Part shown: piece after piece, positions 11,960-20,093 of the stretch
Layout of the letters: the number at the start of each line of letters is the position of its first letter
Numbering within the stretch: the stretch's first letter is position 1
Origin: Aldehydirespirator sp965204875
GTDB taxonomy: Bacteria > Actinomycetota > Acidimicrobiia > Acidimicrobiales > Aldehydirespiratoraceae
Direction of reading: 5' to 3'
DNA: 64,000 nucleotides
NCBI GenBank assembly: GCA_965204875.1
Contig: OZ242020.1
Location: 1,612,001 to 1,676,000 of the forward strand
Program-made: the position numbers and the translations under genes
The notes under the pieces: generated by a model
What the model was told of the DNA's origin: nothing
What the model saw: the letters and a program-made list of their open reading frames with translations, nothing else
The model's database searches: none

Positions 11960-13289
11960 TGGGGGTGAACTCGGCTTGGAGGTGCTTGATGCCGTGGATG
12001 AACGACGACGAGAGAAGCTCGGGCTCGCCGGTGGCACGGATGTCGCCGAGGCGGTCGAACAGCTCGCGGAACATCACCTTGATCTCGCGGCGCGCCAGAT
12101 GGGCTCCGAGGCAGTAATGCGGTCCCGGCCCGCCGAAGCCGACATGGGGGTTCGGGTTGCGCCGCACGTCGAAGGCGAGCGGGTGGTCGAACACCGACTC
12201 GTCCCTGTTGGCACACAGGTAGTGCATCACCACCATGTCACCCTCGTCGATCTTGCAGCCCTCCAGCTCGGTGTCGCACAGCGCGGTCCGGCGCATGTAC
12301 GTCACCGGACTGGCGATGCGAACGATCTCCTCTATCGCACTGTTGGCCAACCCCTCGAAATCATCGGTCCAGAGCCGGCGCTGATCGGGGTTCTCGGTGA
12401 GATAGACGAGGCCCCAGCTGATGGCGTTGCGGGTGGTCTCGTTTCCGGCCACCACCAGCAGGATGAAGAAGCTCGCCAGCTCGTCACGGGTGAGCCGCTC
12501 GCCGTCCACCTCGGCATTGACCAGCACGCTGGTCAGGTCATCGGAGTCGACCCCGACCTTTGACTCGGCCACATCGTCCATCAACTCGCTGAGCGACTTG
12601 CCCGCCGTGAGCAGGGCGGTGATGATGTCGCCAATCTCGGGCACGTACTCGGGGTCGCCCACGCCCAGGATGATGTTGGACTGATCGAACACGAAGTCGT
12701 GCTGTGACGCCGGGATGCCCATGAGATCGCAGACGATGCGCAGCGGCAGCCGCGCCGCCACATCGGTCACGAAGTCGCACTCGCCCCGCTCGCAGACCTC
12801 GTCCACGATCAGCCGCGCCTGGTCCTGCACGGAGTCTTCGAGGCGGGCCAGCATCCGCGGCGTGAAGCCCGCTGACACCAGCCGCCGCAGGCGTGCGTGG
12901 CGAGGGTCGTCCATGGCGATGATCGAGTTGAAGTACTCGTTGAACTCGACGGGGAAGTTGTTGATGGTGATTCCCGAGGCCGAGGAGTAGATCCTCGGAT
13001 TGCGCGACACCTCGAGGATGGCCGCGTGGCGGGGGACGATCCAAGCGCCGGGCGAACTGATGCCGGCCAGATCGTCGGGGAGCTGGAAGCCGGGGTAGAA
13101 CGTCAACGGCCGGGAGCGGATCTCGGCCAGGTCGCTCTCGACCTCGTTGCGGTGCCGCTGCCAGAAGGCGTTGTGGATCGGGTTGCTGGGATCCGGCTCG
13201 ATAGCGGGCGCAGGCTTGGAGGAGGGGGCCGCAGGCTTGGAGGAGGGGGCGGCCGCCGGGTCGGACCCGGTGACCGGGACGGCGGTCAT
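11940..13289 (-). CDS. Cytochrome P450
   Basis: This is a 449-aa soluble bacterial P450. The I-helix oxygen-binding motif is AGNETTRNA, the K-helix ExxR is EIVR, and the heme-thiolate loop is FGGPGPHYCLGAHLARRE with the ligand Cys. The loop sequence and length resemble the CYP125/CYP142 group of actinobacteria that oxidise steroid side chains, but substrate cannot be read here. The N-terminus (about residues 10-30) is a low-complexity Pro/Ala/Ser stretch holding a 21-bp direct repeat (13210-13251). No ferredoxin partner gene is adjacent. Confidence 0.93.
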   Translation of the reverse strand: MTAVPVTGSDPAAAPSSKPAAPSSKPAPAIEPDPSNPIHNAFWQRHRNEVESDLAEIRSRPLTFYPGFQLPDDLAGISSPGAWIVPRHAAILEVSRNPRIYSSASGITINNFPVEFNEYFNSIIAMDDPRHARLRRLVSAGFTPRMLARLEDSVQDQARLIVDEVCERGECDFVTDVAARLPLRIVCDLMGIPASQHDFVFDQSNIILGVGDPEYVPEIGDIITALLTAGKSLSELMDDVAESKVGVDSDDLTSVLVNAEVDGERLTRDELASFFILLVVAGNETTRNAISWGLVYLTENPDQRRLWTDDFEGLANSAIEEIVRIASPVTYMRRTALCDTELEGCKIDEGDMVVMHYLCANRDESVFDHPLAFDVRRNPNPHVGFGGPGPHYCLGAHLARREIKVMFRELFDRLGDIRATGEPELLSSSFIHGIKHLQAEFTPTGPQPR

Positions 13290-13344
13290 GGCCTGCGGGT
13301 ACCGGTCGGCAAGAGAGCGAATCCCCTTCGGGCGAGTGCGGTGG

Positions 13345-13420
13345 TGGTGGTCGGGCGCGGCGTCGATCCGCGGACCTTCCGCTTTTCAGGCGGACGCTCT
13401 GCCAACTGAGCTACCCGACC
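13345..13420 (-). tRNA. tRNA-Phe (GAA)
   Basis: Read on the minus strand, the acceptor arms GGTCGGG and CCCGACC pair, the D-arm has AGCTCAGTTGG, and the anticodon stem TCCGC/GCGGA encloses the loop CTGAAAA, giving anticodon GAA. The T-arm is GATCGACGCC-like rather than a perfect GTTCGA. Discriminator A is followed by an encoded CCA (13345-13347). Confidence 0.93.
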
Positions 13421-13453
13421 GGGGGGGCAGTCGCCGATCCTGGTACGGCAACG

Positions 13454-13528
13454 CGGTCCTGACGGGATTTGAACCCGCGGCCTCCACCTTGACAGGGTGG
13501 CGATCACTCCAGACTGATCTACAGGACC
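13454..13528 (-). tRNA. tRNA-Asp (GTC)
   Basis: On the minus strand the acceptor is GGTCCTG/CAGGACC with discriminator G. The anticodon stem CCACC/GGTGG encloses CTGTCAA, anticodon GTC. The T-loop is GGGTTCAAATCCC. CCA is not encoded. It lies 33 nt upstream of tRNA-Phe in the direction of transcription. Confidence 0.93.
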
Positions 13529-13711
13529 TGGCGCACGGCTCTGCGTGCGAGGACGCAACGCTAGCGACCCTCAACTCCGGTTGCACGCGCCCGGCACGCC
13601 GACGGCGCATCTACGGCACTTTCGCCCGGCGAGGTGCGCCCCTGGCACGCGGCTAGCCGCCGGTTCGCGTGAGGCTGTGTGCCCGTGCCCGGCGAGTCCT
13701 CGCCGCTCGCG

Positions 13712-13787
13712 TGGCACCCCCAACGGGATTCGAACCCGTGTTACCGGCGTGAAAGGCCGGCGTCCTAGGCCGCTGGACGATGGGGGC
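13712..13787 (-). tRNA. tRNA-Glu (TTC)
   Basis: On the minus strand the acceptor is GCCCCCA/TGGGGGT with discriminator G and encoded CCA (13712-13714). The anticodon stem encloses CTTTCAC, anticodon TTC, and the T-arm is ACGGGTTCGAATCCCGT. It is first in a Glu-Asp-Phe cluster transcribed toward the P450 gene. A possible -10 element (TAGGCT, minus strand, 13814-13819) lies upstream. Confidence 0.93.
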
Positions 13788-13902
13788 CCGCCGGCCGTCG
13801 CCGGACTGCAGCGAGCCTACCGGTGCCGGCCGCCGGACTCCAGCCGTCGCCAGTGTCCCGGCGATATTTCCGCCGGTGGCACTTGCGTGATCGCTGTCGT
13901 GC

Positions 13903-14391
13903 TCATCGACCGCTGCCGGGACCCAGGTCTTCGGTGGCGGCTTCAACCAGCTGGTCGAGCAGGCCGCCCAGCCACTCGTAGGCCATGTAGCGGGCCGCCT
14001 CCCGCGGCTCGGCGCTGATCTGGCGCGGATCGAAGGTGGCGGCACCGACCTCGAGCGAGTTGCCGAGGTAGAGACGGACGCCATTGAGGGTCTGCAGCCA
14101 GGCCTCGGTCGCCTCGCCGTCGAGGGACGCTCCCCGCAGGCTCGCCTCCACCGTGTCGATCGCCTCGAGCCGGTGTCGCAGCAGGGAATCGCCCGCCATG
14201 TCCCAGAACTCCTCGGACGCCTCGGGGTCATGGATGTGCACCGGCGGCTGGAAGCGCAGCAGGCTGGAGTCCTTGCCCCCCAGCAGGATCTTGCGGAACT
14301 GCTCGAGGATCGACTGCAGCCCGGCCTGTTCGTTGTCGCGCAGCGTTACCTTGATCCCGTCGGGACTCGGGCGGAAGCGCCTCGCAACCAT
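13903..14391 (-). CDS. DUF2017 family protein
   Basis: This is a 162-aa, acidic, helical protein without signal or membrane segments, containing VARRFRPSPDGIKVTL at the N-terminus and YMAYEWLGGLLDQL near the end. The sequence and its position immediately after clpS match the DUF2017 family, which regularly accompanies clpS in actinobacteria; its function is not known. The start ATG lies in the second copy of an 11-bp repeat whose first copy holds the clpS stop. Confidence 0.85.
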   Translation of the reverse strand: MVARRFRPSPDGIKVTLRDNEQAGLQSILEQFRKILLGGKDSSLLRFQPPVHIHDPEASEEFWDMAGDSLLRHRLEAIDTVEASLRGASLDGEATEAWLQTLNGVRLYLGNSLEVGAATFDPRQISAEPREAARYMAYEWLGGLLDQLVEAATEDLGPGSGR

Positions 14392-14411
14392 CAGTCCTGC
14401 ATCAGTCCTGC
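14391..14411. repeat. Tandem repeat joining clpS stop and DUF2017 start
   Basis: On the minus strand GCAGGACTGAT occurs twice in direct succession. The first copy supplies the last codons and TGA of clpS, and the second leads straight into the ATG of the DUF2017 gene. Confidence 0.85.
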
Positions 14412-14692
14412 TCGAGGATGGCCCAGAGGCCGTGCTCGTGGAGCCGGTACACGTCGAACTCGGCCTTCTCTCTCGGGCCGGACGCCACCACGGCCTTGCC
14501 CTCGGTGTGCACCTGCATCATCAGCCGGTGGGCCTTCTGTTGCGAGTAGCCGAAGAGCTTGCGGAACACGTAGGTCACATACGACATCAGGTTGACCGGA
14601 TCATCCAGCACTATGACCTTCCACGGCGAGTCAGGCCTGCGGCTCGCCTCGTCGACCGGGTCCAAGACGGGTGCGACGACCGGCGAACTCAT
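14402..14692 (-). CDS. clpS: ATP-dependent Clp protease adaptor ClpS
   Basis: ClpS delivers N-degron substrates to ClpAP or ClpCP. The 96-aa protein has PWKVIVLDDPVNLMSYV and then LFGYSQQKAHRLMMQVHTEGKAVV, including the conserved DDPxN and HRLMMQVH segments that form the N-degron pocket, and ends with an acidic Trp-containing strand. The ATG at 14692 gives a short disordered N-terminus. It is co-transcribed with the DUF2017 gene, with a 10-nt gap. Confidence 0.93.
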   Translation of the reverse strand: MSSPVVAPVLDPVDEASRRPDSPWKVIVLDDPVNLMSYVTYVFRKLFGYSQQKAHRLMMQVHTEGKAVVASGPREKAEFDVYRLHEHGLWAILEQD

Positions 14693-14745
14693 GGCTGGGC
14701 GATCACGTTTCACGGGAGGGGGCGTCCACGGGAGGCGGCGTCTCG

Positions 14746-14846
14746 GCCGACGGCCGGCGTGCGGGTGCGGTGACCGGGCGCAGGGCTGGTGGTAAGCCGC
14801 CCACTCCTTTGACGCCGACGGCCGGCGTGCGGGTGCGGTGACCGGG
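14746..14846. repeat. 33-bp direct repeat between clpS and ctaA
   Basis: An identical 33-bp sequence starting GCCGACGGCCGGCGTGCGGG occurs at 14746-14778 and 14814-14846, 68 bp apart. It fills most of the gap upstream of clpS and stops 4 bp before the ctaA stop. Confidence 0.88.
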
Positions 14847-14850
14847 GCAC

Positions 14851-15896
14851 TCATGACGGGGCCATCACCGGGCGTCGCAGCCCCTCGTCGTGCAGCGGCG
14901 GACGCGGATGTCGCGACACAGTTGCAGCACCGTGGACCGCCCTGACGACCTCGATCCAGGTGACGGCCGCAAGCGCTACGTGCACCCCGACGAGCAGCGC
15001 CGGCACGCCCATGAAATATTGCGTGTAGCCCACGATGCCCTGTGCCGTGAGCAGCCCGGCCACGCGGGCCAGGCTCGTGTGCCCGCTGTTGCCGGCGTTG
15101 CGCAGGCGCCACCACGCAACCATTACAAGGGCCAGAAGGGCGATGGCGATCAGGCTGTGGACGCGGGCCACCTCTCGCACCAGCAGCGGGAGCCGCTCCG
15201 CCCGCGTGTCACCGGCGTGCGGGCCGGCCCCGGTGACCAGCGTGCCCGAGACCAGCAGCACGGCCGTCACCACCAGGACGCCCCACAACATCAGCCGCGT
15301 CAAGCCGTCCGGGTGTTGTTGGCGGTCCGGATGTTGGTGCCCGCCGTCGATGGCGCTCCCCGGCCCAGTCCGGCTCTCGAACCGCCGTGCGTCCGGATGT
15401 TGGTGCCCGCCGTCTGTAGCGCTCCCCGGCCCGCTGCCGGCGTTGCTGCCCGCGTCCCCAGGCTCGCGGCTTCGGGCTCTGCAGTCGAGCAAGGCGGCGT
15501 TCCACAGCAGCACCATCGACAACAGGAAGTGTCCCATGGTGAAGCGCGGGTCGAGATGGCTCCACACGAGCAGCGCACCGAGCACGATCTGTGCCAGCAC
15601 CCCGGCCACGAGCCCCAGCGACAGCAGCGTGAGGTCGTGCCGCCGGGGCCGGCGGAACCAGGCCCCGGCCACCGCCGCGATCACCGCTGCGGCCACGACT
15701 CCCGTGAAGAGCCGGTTCGTGAACTCCATCATGGCGTGGAACTCGAGATCGGCGACGAAACGGTCCCTCGTGCAGGAGGGCCAGTCCTCGCAGCCCAGGC
15801 CCGAGCCGGTCAAGCGCACAGCGCTGCCGGTCACCACTATCGCCGCAAGCGCCCAGAGGCGAACCTCGTCAGCCGGGTGTAGGTCGAGGGCGCCAC
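14851..15896 (-). CDS. ctaA: Heme A synthase CtaA, with apparent 1-nt frameshift near the N-terminus
   Basis: CtaA oxidises heme O to heme A in the membrane. The main frame has VRLTGSGLGCEDWPSC with the conserved Cys, FTNRLFTGV, the His in MGHFLLSMVLLWNA, and a second half with RVHSLIAI and HVALAAV. The expected first segment is split: on the minus strand, GTG at 15896 encodes VAPSTYTRLTRFA, then that frame soon reaches a stop, while the main frame resumes as LWALAAIVVTGSAVRL. One inserted base at about 15858 would join them into a normal TM1. It is either a real lesion or a sequence error. The linker holds a 66-bp repeat encoding two GGHQHPD motifs. Without the join, the main frame is open up to 16089. 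Confidence 0.82.
15325..15434. repeat. 66-bp spaced direct repeat in the ctaA linker
   Basis: A stretch of about 43 bp beginning GTCCGGATGTTGGTGCCCGC is repeated with few changes at 15325 and 15391. It encodes Gly-Pro-Gly-Ser-Ala and Gly-Gly-His-Gln-His-Pro-Asp twice, between the two four-helix halves of CtaA. Confidence 0.85.
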
Positions 15897-15986
15897 AAAG
15901 CGATGGTACGGCGCTGGGGAGGCGCAGCGCAGCGGTGTGCGTCCCGCCCAGACGTAAGGGCAGGCCGGCCGTCGTAGCCTGCGGGG

Positions 15987-16880
15987 GTGACCCGGACCGC
16001 CGTCGCTCCCCGCCGCCGGGTCGCGGCCTTCGTGGCGCTGACGAAGCCGCGGATCGTGGAACTGCTGCTCGTGACCACGGTTCCCTCAATGATCCTGGCC
16101 GAGCGGGGACTGCCGCCGGCGGGCCTGATCGCCGCGACCGTGTTCGGCGGAGCGCTCGCCGCCGGTGGCGCCAACGCCCTGAACATGTACATCGACCGCG
16201 ACATCGACCGCCTCATGGAGCGAACCCGAAACAGGCCGCTGGTGACCGGCGAGGTGCGCCCCGCCGAGGCGCTTGCCTTCGCCGTCGCGCTCAATATCGC
16301 CGCCTTCGCCTGGCTGTGGATCCTGGTCAACCTGCTGTCCGCGGCGCTGGCGGCGGCGGCGGCCCTCTTCTACGTCTTCGTCTACTCGATGTGGCTCAAG
16401 CGCGCCTCTGCCAGCAACATCGTCATCGGGGGGGCTGCCGGGGCGGTGCCCGCCCTGGTCGGCTGGTCCGCGGTGACGGGCTCGCTCGACTGGCCTCCGG
16501 TCGTCCTGTTCGCTGTGGTCTTCTACTGGACCCCGCCCCACTTCTGGGCCCTGGCGATCCGCTACCGGAGCGACTACCAGGCGGCCGAGGTGCCGATGCT
16601 GCCCGTGGTGGCCGGCCTGCGAACCACCGCCCGCCGCATCGTCGTCTACGCACTGGTGCTCTGGGCGCTCACGCTCCTGCTGATCCCGGTGGCCGGCATG
16701 GGCGTCACCTACACGGTCTCCGCGGTAGCGCTCGGCACCGGTTTCACGGCGCTCGCCGCCGGCGTGCTGCGGCGCCCGGACCCGAGCCGCTCGATGCGCC
16801 TGTTCGGGTGGTCCAACGCCTACATGGTGCTGCTCTTCGGGTCGGTCGCAGCCGATGTCCTCATCCGCAACGGCCTGTGA
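15987..16880 (+). CDS. ctaB: Heme O synthase (protoheme IX farnesyltransferase)
   Basis: CtaB (CyoE) attaches a farnesyl group to heme B, the step before CtaA. The 297-aa protein is a UbiA-type membrane prenyltransferase with about nine hydrophobic helices. The Asp-rich substrate loops are NMYIDRDIDRLMERTRNRPL and the YSMWLKRAS region, and TPPHFWALAIRYRSDY is the family signature. It diverges from ctaA with about 90 nt between them, so the two heme-tailoring genes share a promoter region. The GTG at 15987 is the start. Confidence 0.93.
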   Translation: MTRTAVAPRRRVAAFVALTKPRIVELLLVTTVPSMILAERGLPPAGLIAATVFGGALAAGGANALNMYIDRDIDRLMERTRNRPLVTGEVRPAEALAFAVALNIAAFAWLWILVNLLSAALAAAAALFYVFVYSMWLKRASASNIVIGGAAGAVPALVGWSAVTGSLDWPPVVLFAVVFYWTPPHFWALAIRYRSDYQAAEVPMLPVVAGLRTTARRIVVYALVLWALTLLLIPVAGMGVTYTVSAVALGTGFTALAAGVLRRPDPSRSMRLFGWSNAYMVLLFGSVAADVLIRNGL

Positions 16881-16987
16881 CGGCCGCGGCCCGATCCGCT
16901 CCGGCGCTGCGAGTGCTCCTTGAGGCGCTGCCGGCGCCGCATCCGGTTGTCGGAGGGCTCCGTGCCACTGTGTAGCATCGCCTCCCG

Positions 16988-18607
16988 ATGACCTTGACCG
17001 ACTCCTTGGTGGCGGAGACGGGCACCGCCGGAAGTGCGGCTTCCGCAGGCGCGCCTGCGGGCCATCCGGATGCAGCCGCGCCGCAGGCCCAGGTCGTCGC
17101 CAGGCCGGTGATGGCAGCGGAAGCCGCGGTGGTGGGCCGCCTCTTTGTGGGAACCTCGCTGCTGGCGGGTCTGGGCACTGCGGTGATCGGGGTGCTTGTC
17201 GCCCTCGAGCGGCTGGAGCCGGCGGAGCCCAGCGACGTTTTCGGCGGGCTCAACTCCTACTTCCAGATGTGGACGCTCTACCGGGTGTCGTTCCTGCTCC
17301 TGGTGGTCATGCCGCTGCTGCTCGGCGTTGCCATGGCGGTGGTGCCGTCGCAGATCGGTGCCGCGAACCTGGCCCTGCCGCGTGCTGCGCTGGCCGCCTT
17401 CTGGTCGTGGCTGATCGGTGCCGTGATCATGGTGTCGTCGGTGCTGGCAGGCGGCGGGTGGGGCGCGCTCGACGGTGTGACCGCCCGCGAGAGCGACGCC
17501 ATCGCGCTGACGCTGCTGGGCACGGCCATGGTGATCGTGTCGCTGCTCGCAGGCGCCATAGCCGTCGCCACCACGATCGTCTCGAGCAGGCCCGCCGGCA
17601 TGAGCCTGCTGACGGTGCCGGCCTTCGCCTGGTCGATGCTGGTGGCCTGCGCCGTGTGGCTGCTGACGCTGCCCGCCGCGATCGCCAACATCGTGCTCGC
17701 CTACGCGGATCTCCGGGGCCGCCCTGCCGTTGCCTACGGCCAGGCCGAGGGCCCCGACATCTGGCTGCAACTCGACTGGCTCACCGAGCAGCCGGCCGTA
17801 TACGCCTTCGCCATCCCGGTCCTGGGCGTGGCGATCGACGCCGTGCGCCGCGCCGCGGGGTCGGTGCCGGTACGGCCCGAGGCCGTGCTGGTGGTCGTGG
17901 GTCTCTTCGGCCTGCTGTCGGTCGGCGGCTGGAACCAGGACTACTTCACCGCGCCCGACGATCACCGTGACGGCCTGCTCTACATTGCCTTCGGGCTGGC
18001 AGCGGTCGTGCCGGTCGCAGCGGCGCTGGGTGTCGCCGCCGGGTCGGTGGCCCAAGGGTCGAGGCCCGCTCGAGCGCTGGCATCCCCCCGGTTCGTGGCT
18101 GCCATGGTCGCACTTCTGCTGCTGGCGGGTGCCGTGCTCATCGGTGCCCTGCGTGTGATCGAGCCTCTGGACCTGCTGGAGAGCACCGCTAGCTCCGCAG
18201 TGTTCCACGCCGTGACCATCGCGGGCCTGGCCGCGGGCGCGGCCGCGCTCTGGCACTGGGCGCCACAGTTGCTGAGCCGGGGCCGGTCGAACGCTGCGGG
18301 TCGAGCCATTGCGGTGCTGCTGCTGGCCGGGGGCGTGCTGCTGGCCGTTCCCGCGTTGATTTCCGGATTGCAGGACACAGCCGACATGCCGGCGCGCGGC
18401 CTCGAAGCAGGTGACGCCGCCGGCGGGCTCGACGCCAGCGCACTTGCGGGCTCGGCTCTGGTGGCGCTCGCCATGCTGTCGGCGCTTCCGGCGGCGGTCT
18501 CGGCCCTGCGGGCCGCGGCTTCCGCCACACCCCCACCCGTGGCGATCGAGGGCGATGGCCTGCCCGCGGGAGACGGCGGGCCCGCAACCGCTGGGGCATC
18601 GCTGTGA
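16988..18607 (+). CDS. Degenerate heme-copper oxidase subunit I-like membrane protein, metal ligands lost
   Basis: This 539-aa protein has about 12 hydrophobic helices and aligns by eye with the true subunit I at 21369-23414: FQMWTLYRVSF matches VYTMHGVTM, MAVVPSQIGAANLALPR matches NYFIPLQIGARDVAFPR, and SWLIGAVIM matches IWLSGAIFL. The low-spin heme His is Tyr98. GHPEVY has become EQPAVY (267-272), the WAHH copper pair is WNQD (315-318), and of the AHFH heme ligands only the second His survives (AVFH, 404-407). It should bind neither heme a3 nor CuB. It begins about 110 nt after ctaB and leads into two further oxidase-like genes; a structural or assembly role is inferred. Confidence 0.75.
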   Translation: MTLTDSLVAETGTAGSAASAGAPAGHPDAAAPQAQVVARPVMAAEAAVVGRLFVGTSLLAGLGTAVIGVLVALERLEPAEPSDVFGGLNSYFQMWTLYRVSFLLLVVMPLLLGVAMAVVPSQIGAANLALPRAALAAFWSWLIGAVIMVSSVLAGGGWGALDGVTARESDAIALTLLGTAMVIVSLLAGAIAVATTIVSSRPAGMSLLTVPAFAWSMLVACAVWLLTLPAAIANIVLAYADLRGRPAVAYGQAEGPDIWLQLDWLTEQPAVYAFAIPVLGVAIDAVRRAAGSVPVRPEAVLVVVGLFGLLSVGGWNQDYFTAPDDHRDGLLYIAFGLAAVVPVAAALGVAAGSVAQGSRPARALASPRFVAAMVALLLLAGAVLIGALRVIEPLDLLESTASSAVFHAVTIAGLAAGAAALWHWAPQLLSRGRSNAAGRAIAVLLLAGGVLLAVPALISGLQDTADMPARGLEAGDAAGGLDASALAGSALVALAMLSALPAAVSALRAAASATPPPVAIEGDGLPAGDGGPATAGASL

Positions 18608-18692
18608 GAGCATCGTCGGGTACCGGTGGACGAGCCGCCGGCGGGGTTGCCTCCGGCGGGGTCGTCAGTGGGGTTGCCGGCGAGGTTTCGGC

Positions 18693-19277
18693 ATGAGGAC
18701 GGTGGCGCTTCCGACCCCCGAGGCGTCGCGGCCCCGCACGGTCGTGGTCGGCGCCCTGTTCGGGGTTGCCGCAGCGTTCATGGCCTTCGCCGTGCTGATC
18801 ACGCTGTACGTCCAGCAGCGCCAGCAGGCCCAAGCGCTGGGCGAGGAGTGGTTCGGATCCGGCAGCATCGAGATGGGCCCGGCCGGCATGATGATGATGA
18901 CGCTGGCGCTGTCGAGCGTCACCGTCCAGTGGGCCGTGCAGGCGGCGCGGGCCGACGACCGGCCCCACGGGTTCGTCGCGCTGGGCGTCACCCTGCTGTT
19001 CGGTGCCGCGGTGATCAACCAGTTCTGGTTCGTCTACCAGGACACCGGTTTCGCCATCGACGGCGGGCGGGCCGAACTGCTGTTCTATGTGGTGACCGGG
19101 TCGTTCATCGCCATGCTCGCAGCGGCGATGGTGATGATGGCGGTCGTGACGATGAGGGCCCTGCTCGGCCCGTTCGGTCGCGATCTGGCACACTCGGTGC
19201 AGGCCGCGGCCATCTTCTGGCACACCTGCGTGCTGTGCTACTTCCTGGTCTGGTACGTCGTGTTCATCACCAAGTAG
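18693..19277 (+). CDS. Heme-copper oxidase subunit III-like membrane protein
   Basis: This 194-aa protein has five predicted helices. The segment from FGAAVINQFWFVYQD to VQAAAIFWHTCVLCYFLVWY resembles the last helices of oxidase subunit III (the true CtaE here has FTGFHGVHVSLG and GLYWHFVDVVWIF). The ATG at 18693 is chosen because it directly precedes the first hydrophobic segment; the same frame is open further upstream. It lies 85 nt after the degenerate subunit I and 6 nt before the next gene, so the three probably form one module. Confidence 0.65.
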   Translation: MRTVALPTPEASRPRTVVVGALFGVAAAFMAFAVLITLYVQQRQQAQALGEEWFGSGSIEMGPAGMMMMTLALSSVTVQWAVQAARADDRPHGFVALGVTLLFGAAVINQFWFVYQDTGFAIDGGRAELLFYVVTGSFIAMLAAAMVMMAVVTMRALLGPFGRDLAHSVQAAAIFWHTCVLCYFLVWYVVFITK

Positions 19278-19283
19278 GGCGCG

Positions 19284-20093
19284 ATGTTCACCACCGGGTT
19301 CAAGTTCTTCTTCGGGCTCTTCGCAGCCTTCGCTGTGGCCGCGGTCGTCTACGGCTACGCCACCGGCGGCGATGTGGTCGGCCCCGTCTCGCTCGGCTGG
19401 AAGGGCGGCGTGGGCGACCACATCGGCTATGGCGTGATGCTGGCGCTGGCGACGGCCTCGCTCGCGGTGAGCCTGGTGCTGGTGGCCTTCCGCGACGCGG
19501 ACGCCGAGGCCCAGGCCCACCTGATCGGAGCCGACGAGGCGCCCGCCGACCGGCCCGTCACTCCAGGCGTCTGGCCGCCCGCGGCGGCCTTCGGCGCCGG
19601 CACGGCCGTCCTCGGGCTGGTGCTGCACCCTCTGGTCTTCATCCTGGGCCTGGGGCTGATGGCGCTCTCGCTGGTGGAGTGGACCATGGACGCCTGGGCC
19701 GAGCGGGCGACCGGCGACCGCGCCGCCAACCAGGAGCTGCGCAGCCGGATCATGACGCCCATCGAGATCCCCGTCATCGGGGCGCTTTCGATCGGCGTGG
19801 TCGTGCTGGCCGCCTCCCGGATCATGCTGAGCGTCTCGAAGCTGGGCGCGGTGGTCGTTGCCGGCGTGGTGGCTGCGCTGATACTCGCGGGCGCCGTGGT
19901 GTATGCGAACCGCCCCGGCCTGGGCCGCCGGATGGTTCGGGCCCTCGGTGTGCTGGGCGCCCTGGCCCTGATGTTGGGCGGCGTGCTCTCGGCGGTGGTC
20001 GGCGAGCGTGACTTCGAGCATCACGGAACCGAGACTCACGAGGAGTCCGGCGGGCTGCCCAGCGAATCGAACGGGGACGGCCATGGTGAGTGA
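19284..20093 (+). CDS. Membrane protein of the oxidase operon, unknown function
   Basis: This 269-aa protein has an N-terminal helix, a second helix near residue 50, a cytosolic Asp/Glu/Ala segment (DADAEAQAHLIGADEAPAD), then four more helices and a hydrophilic tail rich in His, Glu and Gly (FEHHGTETHEES, ending NGDGHGE). I do not recognise a family. It overlaps the start of ctaC by 11 nt, which implies translational coupling and a role with cytochrome oxidase. A subunit IV-like or assembly role is possible. Confidence 0.7.
   Translation: MFTTGFKFFFGLFAAFAVAAVVYGYATGGDVVGPVSLGWKGGVGDHIGYGVMLALATASLAVSLVLVAFRDADAEAQAHLIGADEAPADRPVTPGVWPPAAAFGAGTAVLGLVLHPLVFILGLGLMALSLVEWTMDAWAERATGDRAANQELRSRIMTPIEIPVIGALSIGVVVLAASRIMLSVSKLGAVVVAGVVAALILAGAVVYANRPGLGRRMVRALGVLGALALMLGGVLSAVVGERDFEHHGTETHEESGGLPSESNGDGHGE

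Noticed and set aside
10734..12563. 609-codon open frame on the plus strand
   Set aside because: It runs opposite ilvD and the P450, crosses both genes and their gap, and shows no domain.
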